Shown here: positions 34,110 through 40,467 of the stretch, piece after piece
Layout of the letters: each line of letters starts with the position of its first letter
How positions within the stretch are numbered: the first letter of the stretch is position 1
NCBI GenBank assembly: GCA_016779265.1
Contig: JADHNY010000026.1
Span: forward strand, 1 to 40,467
Length of the DNA stretch: 40,467 nt
Origin: Pirellulales bacterium
GTDB lineage: Bacteria > Planctomycetota > Planctomycetia > Pirellulales > UBA1268
Direction of reading: 5' to 3'
The notes under the pieces: model-generated
The model's database searches: none
Seen by the model: only the letters and a program-made list of their open reading frames with translations
What the model was told of the DNA's origin: nothing
Position numbers and translations under genes: made by a program

Positions 34110-35063
34110 TCACTGCATGCTGATCGGTGTGATCACGATGTTGCGGTAGTCGACAGGTCCGTGGTCACCCTGGAGCATCAGTGGCCCGGGAGCACCTTCG
34201 TTGCTGTCGAGTGCGCCGCCAGTGACGCCTGGGATCTCTTGGCGATCGATGATCCGCTCTCCGTTGAGATGGATTGTGACCGTGCGACCGACGAGGCGGA
34301 TCCGCATCTCCTGCCATTCGTCGTGTGGCTTGGCTGCATTCACACTCGGTGTGAGAAAGCCGTACACGCCACCGATGCGGTGGCTCTCCGGCCGTTCGCC
34401 AAAGCTGTCTTCGACCTGCACTTCATAGCGGCCGCGGAGGTAGATCCCGCTATTGCTGCCTTTGGGATATCGAAAGCTGAGTGTGAGCTCGAAGTCTTCA
34501 AAGGCGGACTCGGTGATCAGATTGTTGCCCGGCTGCACGTTAGAGAGCAGCCCATCGCGTGCCTGCCAGCCGTTGTCAGCCTCGGCAAACTGTGGCTTCC
34601 AGCCTGCCAGGCTCTTCCCGTCGAAGAGCACCACAGGCTTCCCGAGCACGGCGTCACCCGCTCGCTCGAGGTCTGGGGCTCGGGTCGCCCGCCAGCGGAT
34701 GGTCTGGCCGTCATCGCCGTTGGTCTCGCCAGAGACGACCTCACCGTCGAGCGTCCCTTCATAGACCACGTTGCTCGTGCGTCGTTCCCACTGCGGTGGC
34801 ACGACAAACCGGAAGTGTTTTCCATCAAACGAGATCTCACTCACTGGTCGAGCGCTGCCGAACTGCCCAACGTAGCGTCCCACGAGCGTGCGGTAGCCCG
34901 ACTGCTGCACCTCAAACCACGAGGGGTACGGACCATCTGGACCATTGACGGTCACATCCCAACGTCCAAGGAGTGGCCCAGGCGAGGGGGCCTCCTCGGC
35001 AGCTGCGTTGGGCAGCGTGGTGAGTGTCATCAGAATCAGAGCCGCTAAGAGGTGTGTGCGCAT
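34110..35063 (-). CDS. Exported DUF1080 (3-keto-disaccharide hydrolase-like) protein with extra N-terminal domain
   Basis: A 317-residue exported protein with signal peptide 1-22. Residues about 30-140 form a beta-rich domain (LLGRWDVTVNG, SGYRTLVGRYVG, VVYEGTLDGEVVSGE) that looks lipocalin-like and is additional to the family core. Residues about 145-315 are DUF1080: VVLFDGKSLAGWKP, WQARDGLL, NLITESAFEDFELTLSFRYP, SNSGIYLRGRYEVQVEDSFG, EWQEMRIRLVGRTVTIHLNGE, GPLMLQGDHGPVDYRNI. This fold includes enzymes that cleave 3-keto-glycosides and often glycan-binding proteins. It is 35 bases after the DUF1501 stop, so it ends the minus-strand operon. No ribosome site was seen before the ATG at 35063. 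Confidence 0.9.
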   Translation of the reverse strand: MRTHLLAALILMTLTTLPNAAAEEAPSPGPLLGRWDVTVNGPDGPYPSWFEVQQSGYRTLVGRYVGQFGSARPVSEISFDGKHFRFVVPPQWERRTSNVVYEGTLDGEVVSGETNGDDGQTIRWRATRAPDLERAGDAVLGKPVVLFDGKSLAGWKPQFAEADNGWQARDGLLSNVQPGNNLITESAFEDFELTLSFRYPKGSNSGIYLRGRYEVQVEDSFGERPESHRIGGVYGFLTPSVNAAKPHDEWQEMRIRLVGRTVTIHLNGERIIDRQEIPGVTGGALDSNEGAPGPLMLQGDHGPVDYRNIVITPISMQ

Positions 35064-35098
35064 GGGTTATTGGGTCAACAGAAACAGGCGATGCCTCG

Positions 35099-36553
35099 CT
35101 AGGCGAGCAGGTCGTGGATCACATGGCCGTGAACATCGGTGAGCCGGCGTTCAATCCCGTTATGGTAGAAGGTCAGCCGGGTGTGATCGAGTCCGAGCAG
35201 GTGCAGTGCCGTGGCGTGCAGGTCATAGCAATACGTTGGTGCATCCGCTGCAGTAAAGCCAAGTTCGTCACTGCTGCCATAGGCGGTTCCCCCGCGAATG
35301 CCACCTCCGGCAAGCCAGGCGGTAAACGCACCTGGGTTGTGGTCGCGGCCTTTGCCCTGGGCTGCTGGCTGCCGACCAAACTCCGTGGATCCGATCACGA
35401 GGGTGGTCTCCAGAAGACCGCGGTTCTTGAGATCGGCGAGGAGTGCAGCGGCGCCCGCATCGAGGATCGGCCCCCAGTAGCCATGATCGCGGGCGAGATC
35501 TTCATGCGAATCCCAGTTGGGACGGATCGGCTCGCTGGTCGTGTTTTCGGCGCCGCAGTAGATCTGCACAAACCGCACGCCCCGCTCAATCAGGCGGCGA
35601 GCCAGCAGACACTGCCGACCGAAGGGGCCCAGTGCGGGATCGTCAATGCTGTAGTGGCTGCAGGTGCGGGCTGATTCGCGGGTGAGATCGGTGGCCTCGG
35701 GTGCAGAGAGCTGGAGTCGCGCGGCCATTTCGTAGGCCGCGATCCGAGCAGCCAGCGCTGACTGGTCTGCCCGCTCGGCGAGGTGTCGTTGATTGAGCAG
35801 ATCGAGAAAGGCACGTCCTGCCGGTTCACTGTCGCGAATGCCTACACGTTCCTGAGGTGGAAACAGATCCGCCAGCGGAGGTTTTCCGGCCGCGGTTTCG
35901 AGCATGGTGCCCTGGTGGACTGCGGGTAGAAAGCCGGCACCCCAGTTGATCGGACCGCCAGGTGGAAGGCCACGCTGGTCAGGCAGCACGACGAAGGCGG
36001 GCAGGTTGTCAGCTTCGCTGCCAAGTCCGTAGGTGATCCAGGCTCCCATGGAGGGAAAGCCTGGCAAGATGAAGCCGCTGTTCGCCATAAACATCGCTGG
36101 TCCATGCAGGGCGGTTTTGCTCTGCATCGAAAAGATGAAGGCCATGTCATCGACATGACCTGCCAGGCGTGGGAACAGATCACTGACCCAGCGGCCACAG
36201 TCTCCGTGCTGCCGAAACGGCCAGTAGCTTGGCTGACAGTTGCCAGGCTTCGAAGCAAAGAACTCCAGGTCACCGGTGGTATCGAAAGGCGTGCCAGCCC
36301 TGCGGGTGAGTTCGGGCTTGTAGTCAAAGGTGTCGACATGCGAGAGGCCACCCGGGCAGAAGATCTGAATCACGGCCTTTGCCGTGGCGGGAAACATCTC
36401 CGGCTTCGCCGCAAGCGGACGCAGTGCGGGGGGCTCTGCTGATGCAGCCTTCTCTCCTGCGAGCATGGCGGACAGTGCCATGCCAGCAAACCCACCGCCG
36501 AGCTGCCAGAGGGCATCGCGACGGCTAATCGATGGTGACAAACTCATTGGCAT
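35099..36553 (-). CDS. DUF1501 family protein with Tat-type signal
   Basis: A 484-residue DUF1501 protein. The N-terminus SISRRDALWQLGGGFAGMALSAMLAG is a twin-arginine signal, so the protein is exported folded. Core blocks are GGLSHVDTFDYKPEL, the STEFGR block, KGRDHNPGAFT and the C-terminal [16 protein letters not shown] and [11 protein letters not shown]. The start lies inside the last 29 bases of the upstream PSD1 gene; the ATG at 36553 has GGA about nine bases upstream, while a second ATG two codons on is also possible. The longer open frame to 36661 is just PSD1 sequence in another frame. It pairs with the PSD1 protein encoded directly upstream, as at 2932-6731. The function of the family is not established. 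Confidence 0.92.
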   Translation of the reverse strand: MPMSLSPSISRRDALWQLGGGFAGMALSAMLAGEKAASAEPPALRPLAAKPEMFPATAKAVIQIFCPGGLSHVDTFDYKPELTRRAGTPFDTTGDLEFFASKPGNCQPSYWPFRQHGDCGRWVSDLFPRLAGHVDDMAFIFSMQSKTALHGPAMFMANSGFILPGFPSMGAWITYGLGSEADNLPAFVVLPDQRGLPPGGPINWGAGFLPAVHQGTMLETAAGKPPLADLFPPQERVGIRDSEPAGRAFLDLLNQRHLAERADQSALAARIAAYEMAARLQLSAPEATDLTRESARTCSHYSIDDPALGPFGRQCLLARRLIERGVRFVQIYCGAENTTSEPIRPNWDSHEDLARDHGYWGPILDAGAAALLADLKNRGLLETTLVIGSTEFGRQPAAQGKGRDHNPGAFTAWLAGGGIRGGTAYGSSDELGFTAADAPTYCYDLHATALHLLGLDHTRLTFYHNGIERRLTDVHGHVIHDLLA

Positions 36554-39500
36554 TGAGAAGCATCCGACAAAACTGTGTAAGACCTGCTTCGGAAAGCAAC
36601 GCGACAGCGGCGTTGCGTTCAACTGGATCGGGCTGTCGTTGAAAGGCGAGCGCGAAGCCACGGCGGACCTGGTCTTCGGGCGTGTCTGCCTCGTTGGCCA
36701 GCCGCGTGGCGAAGTGTTCTGCCTGCCGTAAAAGGAAGTCGTTGTTGAGCAGGGCGAGCGACTGCAGTGGTGTGGTGGTCTCCAGCCGTACCGGAGTGAG
36801 GTTGGCCGGATTGGGGCAGTCGAGGGTGGTCAGCAGCTGCGACGGTGTGCTCCGCACGATGAAACGGTAGATCGTCCGCCGCCAGAGTTCGGGAGCATCG
36901 GCGGTGAGGTAGGTGTAGACCGGGGCGTAGGCCTCTTCGTAGTCGAAGTCGCGATAGCCCGGGCCAAACATCTCAGTGTTCAGGCAGCCGCTGACGGCGA
37001 GCGTGGCATCGCGGAGGCTTTCCGCATCAACACGCCGGGGATTCTGCCGCCAAAGCAGGCGATTGTCGGCGTCGTGGCGACGTGCCTTTTCTGTGAGGAG
37101 AACGCCATGACTCTGCTGCCGGTAGGCTGCGCTGGTGCAGATCAGGCGGTGGAGATGCTTGAGCGACCAGTCGTGCGCCACGAGTTCGGCAGCGAGCCAG
37201 TCAAGAAGTTCGGGATGACTGGGCCTGCTGCCACCAAGGCCGAAGTCACTTGGCGTATCGACCAGTCCTTTGCCAAAGTGAGACTGCCAGAGCCGGTTCA
37301 CGATCACCCGAGCAGTCAGTGGATGGCTGGGGCTGGTCACCCAGTTGGCAAATGCGAGTCGCCGCTGAGCATCACTGGCATCACCACTGACGATGTTGCT
37401 GCTGACTCCCGAGAGGCATTCCAGAGCCGCCGGTGCGACCGACTCGGCGGGCGTTTCGGGATTGCCACGCGTGAGCCGATGGATGGTGGCCGGCTCTTGG
37501 GGAACCGGTCCGTAGAAGGTGGCAGGGGGAGCGATCGCACGTCGCTGTTGCTCCAGCTCGTGGAGCCGCTGTTGTGCGATGGCGAGGGCAGCGCGGTCTT
37601 CGGCAGTGGCGTCAGCTGGTGTGCCCTCAATGCGAGCATCGGCAAAGAAGATCTGGTCGTGGGAGATCCCGTTGCCGGCGTCGGTGGAGATCAGGGTTAG
37701 GTAACGGCTTTCAGGGGCCAGGGGAATCTCGAGAGAGACGCCACCATCGTCACGGCCAAGCCGGCCGCTGGCGGTCACGCGGCCGTCAACGGCAATGGTG
37801 TAGTCAGCACCATCGACAGGTGTTTTCCCGCCGTAGCCAACGATGCAGCGAAACACTGGGTCGCTCATCGCGGTTGTGGCACGGATCGCTGTGAGATCGA
37901 ACGTGATCCCGGCGTTGGCATGCAGTCCGAGGAGGGTGTGGCCGTCCGTGGCATAGTCGACGCCGTCGAGCGTGGTCGCATGCTGACTGTTGACTGGTCC
38001 ATGACGAATCGCATCCCAGGCTGCGCTCGAGGTCGCTGCAATGCCTGGCACGGTGAGACCGTCGGTGGTGACAGGAACGGGGCCTGGGCCCGTTGGCACA
38101 AACACTGCGGCAATCAGAGGATGGGCAACCGCGACAGGTGTGTTGGGTGTCACGCCTTCCAAGAATCCCATGGGGGAAGCCTCTAGCAGCGTGCCGGTGA
38201 GCGGATGGAGGCCCGCCCCGGCCGTACCGGTTGCATACCCATCTCCTCCCCCGACGATGTCGGCGAGATCAAGGCCTCGCCCCGTGAGCCTGCCGATGGT
38301 GGCTCGCGTCTCAGCGACTGCCGTCGCGAGCCGTTTTTTCTCAGCCGCGTGGTGGGCGTCGGCTGCCGGGCTCGCAGACCGTTCGCCGCGGGTCACTCCT
38401 GAGAAGATGGCTGTGATCGCGTAGTACTCCCGCTGGGAGATCGGATCGAGCTTGTGATCGTGGCAGCGAGCGCAGTTGATCGTGACGCCACAGGCGGCTG
38501 TCATCACCTGGGTGATCAGGTCATCGAGATCGTCGGCACGTGCCTGACGGCGAAGCACACCACTCTTCGTCTCCACCTGCCCCACAAAGTCCCAGGGGCC
38601 AGCAGCCAGAAAGCCAGTGGCAATCGTGAACTGCGGATCATCGGGTGCGATCACATCGCCAGCAATCTGCCGACGGAGAAACGCATCGTAGGGTAGGTCG
38701 TCGTTGAAGGCGTTGATCAGCCAGTCGCGATACCGCCAGGCAGTTTCACGGATCTGGTCACGCTCAAAGCCGTGGGTGTCGGCGTAGTGAGCGATGTCGA
38801 GCCAGTGACGGGCCTGCCTTTCGCCGTAGTGGGGTGAGGCGAGCAGTTCATTGAGGAGCTGTTCGTACGCATCGGGGCGTGTGTCTTCCTCAAACGCCGC
38901 CACTGCTACAGGGTGTGGTGGAAGCCCGAGCAGATCGAAGGAGAGCCTGCGAATCAGCGTGCGGCGGTCAGCCTCGGGAGCCTGCTCAAGCCCGGCATCG
39001 TGAAGCGAGGCCGCGAGAAAGAGGTCAATCGGATGAGCCGATCTGCTCGCTGGCGTCGCGGCAGGAAGTGCTGGGCGAACGACAGGCTGCCAGGCCCAGT
39101 GCTCGAGCCGAGGGTCATGCTCAGCTTCACGTGCCTGCCGATCCGTGTCACTCTCAGGCCATACCGCCCCCTGGTCAATCCACTGCTTCAGGAGGTCAAT
39201 CTCAGAGGCAGGCAAGGGACCGTCTGGAGGCATTCTTTGTGTGTCGTCAGTGTGCATCACCCGTTGCATGAGAGGGCTGGTGGCTGCGTTGCCGGCGGTG
39301 ATCACCGGTCCAAACTCACTCCCTTTGATGGCCCGATGGCGAACATCAAGCCGCAGGCGAGCCTCCTGCAGGTCACTGCCGTGGCAGTCACTGCAGCGGT
39401 CAATCAAGAGAGGACGGATATCCCGCTCAAAGTTGATATCCATGGCCACCGCGTGGCCACCGTCCACGATCACAGACCACACCAGCAGAGCGGAGAGACA

Positions 39501-39605
39501 CAGCTGCGGCACGGAGTGCAGAGAAGTTGTCGAGCGGTGTGCTGTGGCAGTGGGCCAGGCCTGAGAGATCACAACGAACTCCTGCGTGGAGGGATGTGGC
39601 GGCAT
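36525..39605 (-). CDS. Exported PSCyt1-DUF1549-DUF1553 (PSD1) protein with NPCBM-like insert
   Basis: A 1026-residue exported protein. An N-terminal hydrophobic stretch (about 30-52) acts as the signal. PSCyt1 carries CSDCH (71-75). DUF1549 spans about 190-405 and includes CARCH (378-382). A large insert (about 410-690) contains an NPCBM-like beta-sandwich (about 540-660; LGLHANAGITFDL, FRCIVGYGGKTP, DYTIAVDGRV, LTLISTDAGNGISHDQIFFADARI) and a short helix. DUF1553 spans about 725-1020. It is about 250 residues longer than the PSD1 protein at 2932, all in the linker. The ATG overlaps the upstream DUF1501 stop as TGATG. Carbohydrate binding by the insert plus redox by the heme motifs is inferred. 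Confidence 0.91.
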   Translation of the reverse strand: MPPHPSTQEFVVISQAWPTATAHRSTTSLHSVPQLCLSALLVWSVIVDGGHAVAMDINFERDIRPLLIDRCSDCHGSDLQEARLRLDVRHRAIKGSEFGPVITAGNAATSPLMQRVMHTDDTQRMPPDGPLPASEIDLLKQWIDQGAVWPESDTDRQAREAEHDPRLEHWAWQPVVRPALPAATPASRSAHPIDLFLAASLHDAGLEQAPEADRRTLIRRLSFDLLGLPPHPVAVAAFEEDTRPDAYEQLLNELLASPHYGERQARHWLDIAHYADTHGFERDQIRETAWRYRDWLINAFNDDLPYDAFLRRQIAGDVIAPDDPQFTIATGFLAAGPWDFVGQVETKSGVLRRQARADDLDDLITQVMTAACGVTINCARCHDHKLDPISQREYYAITAIFSGVTRGERSASPAADAHHAAEKKRLATAVAETRATIGRLTGRGLDLADIVGGGDGYATGTAGAGLHPLTGTLLEASPMGFLEGVTPNTPVAVAHPLIAAVFVPTGPGPVPVTTDGLTVPGIAATSSAAWDAIRHGPVNSQHATTLDGVDYATDGHTLLGLHANAGITFDLTAIRATTAMSDPVFRCIVGYGGKTPVDGADYTIAVDGRVTASGRLGRDDGGVSLEIPLAPESRYLTLISTDAGNGISHDQIFFADARIEGTPADATAEDRAALAIAQQRLHELEQQRRAIAPPATFYGPVPQEPATIHRLTRGNPETPAESVAPAALECLSGVSSNIVSGDASDAQRRLAFANWVTSPSHPLTARVIVNRLWQSHFGKGLVDTPSDFGLGGSRPSHPELLDWLAAELVAHDWSLKHLHRLICTSAAYRQQSHGVLLTEKARRHDADNRLLWRQNPRRVDAESLRDATLAVSGCLNTEMFGPGYRDFDYEEAYAPVYTYLTADAPELWRRTIYRFIVRSTPSQLLTTLDCPNPANLTPVRLETTTPLQSLALLNNDFLLRQAEHFATRLANEADTPEDQVRRGFALAFQRQPDPVERNAAVALLSEAGLTQFCRMLLNANEFVTID

Positions 39606-40467
39606 CAGACCCCACGTGAGGCCAGCACCGGCTCGATCACATGGCCATGCACATCGGTCAGGCGGCGCTCGAGGCCGTTGTTGTAGTAGGTGAGTTGGGT
39701 GTGGTTGAGGCCGAGGAGATGCAGGATCGTGGCGTGCAGGTCGTAGATCGTGGCCACATCCTCAACGGCCTTGTAGCCGAACTCGTCTGTGGCTCCGTGG
39801 TGAAACGCTCGCTTCACGCCAGCCCCAGCAAGCCAGACCGTGAAGCCCGACGGATTGTGATCACGTCCACTGGCTCCCTTTTGAAACGTTGGCATGCGGC
39901 CAAACTCGGTGACAAAGGCCACGAGGGTGTCTTCCAGCAGGCCGCGGTCTTTGAGGTCTTTCAGCAGGCCCGCCACCGGCTGATCGAGAACTGGGCCGTG
40001 GATCGAGTACTGGTCGACGAGGGTCTTGTGGCCATCCCAGTTGCCCACGCCTTCGCCCATCGCATAGGCACCATTAAAGAGCTGCACGAACCGCACGCCC
40101 TTCTCCACGAGTCGCCGGGCCAGGATGCAGTTCTGTGCGAAGCGAGCCTTGAGCGTGTTCTCAGCGTCGTCGGCGCCGTAGAGCGCGAGGGTGGAGGCCG
40201 TCTCGCTGGAGAGGTCGGTGACCTCAGCAGCGGAGAGCTGCATCTTCGCGGCCAGTTCGTAGGCGGCGATGCGGGCGGCGAGATCGGTGTCGGCAGGATG
40301 CTCGGCAAGGTGCTGGTCGTTGAGCATTGCCAGGAAGTCGCGGCTGGCCCGGTCCGCATCGGCAGAGATTGAGACTGGTCGGGCGAGGTTTGGGATCGGC
40401 CGGTCGGCCGACATCGGCGTGCCCTGAAAGACCGCGGGGAGAAAGGCCGACTGCCACTGACGAGGCC
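39605..40467 (-). CDS. DUF1501 family protein (partial, 5' end beyond right edge)
   Basis: The frame is open from the right edge to a TGA at 39605, giving 287 codons of a DUF1501 C-terminal part. An internal ATG at 40414 is not the start, because the residues before it ([14 protein letters not shown]) are a conserved family block. Visible landmarks are RGVRFVQLF-type ([13 protein letters not shown]), [28 protein letters not shown] and [16 protein letters not shown] plus [15 protein letters not shown]. The N-terminal Tat signal is outside the window. The stop overlaps the PSD1 start (TGATG), so the two are coupled. Two DUF1501 genes therefore flank one PSD1 gene here; a second PSD1 gene probably lies to the right. 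Confidence 0.92.
   Translation of the reverse strand, partial: PRQWQSAFLPAVFQGTPMSADRPIPNLARPVSISADADRASRDFLAMLNDQHLAEHPADTDLAARIAAYELAAKMQLSAAEVTDLSSETASTLALYGADDAENTLKARFAQNCILARRLVEKGVRFVQLFNGAYAMGEGVGNWDGHKTLVDQYSIHGPVLDQPVAGLLKDLKDRGLLEDTLVAFVTEFGRMPTFQKGASGRDHNPSGFTVWLAGAGVKRAFHHGATDEFGYKAVEDVATIYDLHATILHLLGLNHTQLTYYNNGLERRLTDVHGHVIEPVLASRGV

Overview
The window looks like chromosomal DNA from a high-GC planctomycete, probably of the Pirellulales/Pirellulaceae type. The evidence is the family content: two PSCyt1/DUF1549/DUF1553 ('PSD1') proteins, three DUF1501 proteins, two DUF1559 prepilin-like proteins, a PVC-type 'membrane-bound dehydrogenase'/heme-binding protein (TIGR02604/TIGR02603 type), a DUF1080 protein, a Cys-type sulfatase and a PEP-CTERM protein. 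I saw no tRNA, rRNA, CRISPR array, transposase or phage gene. Assignments rest on reading translations and motifs by eye. No database search was run.

Layout. (1) 1-2753, minus: a translationally coupled set of truncated haemoglobin, exported sulfatase and an exported glycosidase-like protein cut by the left edge. (2) 2932-7598, plus: a PSD1 cytochrome-like protein with its DUF1501 partner, then a secreted protein with a lectin-like C-terminus. (3) 7579-20010, minus: a long metabolic and secretory stretch. In transcription order it holds a HUMPS-family (hexulose-6-phosphate synthase-like) enzyme and a zinc alcohol dehydrogenase; then a PEP-CTERM protein, a DUF1559 prepilin and a NagA-like deacetylase; then a redoxin-cytochrome c-copper monooxygenase-like fusion; then an SDR and a sugar isomerase/epimerase; then a PQQ sugar dehydrogenase-PKD-cytochrome c-CBM6 fusion and a small membrane protein. 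(4) 20137-21722, plus: a cyclase-family hydrolase and an exported alpha/beta hydrolase. (5) 21760-27352, plus: a seven-gene operon for a type II secretion/type IV pilus-like apparatus, with three GspF-type membrane proteins in a row, two pseudopilin-like proteins, a PilX-like protein and a DUF1559 prepilin. It has a plausible promoter, a long structured leader and a strong intrinsic terminator. (6) 27359-30900, plus: a GntR/YtrA-type regulator whose operator abuts its start codon, an ABC ATPase and a 12-helix membrane protein with a large exported insert. (7) 30981-34088, plus: the PVC-type heme-binding dehydrogenase. (8) 34110-40467, minus: DUF1501 (cut by the right edge), PSD1 with an NPCBM-like insert, DUF1501 and DUF1080.

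How it fits together. Many products carry signal peptides and carbohydrate-related or CxxCH heme motifs. This suggests uptake and oxidation of complex, possibly sulfated, glycans, with electron transfer by exported c-type cytochromes and intracellular sugar processing. The least explained items are the triple-GspF operon without an ATPase or secretin, the ABC-linked membrane protein with an LRR-like exported insert, the NagA-like enzyme with Tyr in place of the metal-binding Glu, and the multi-domain redox fusions.
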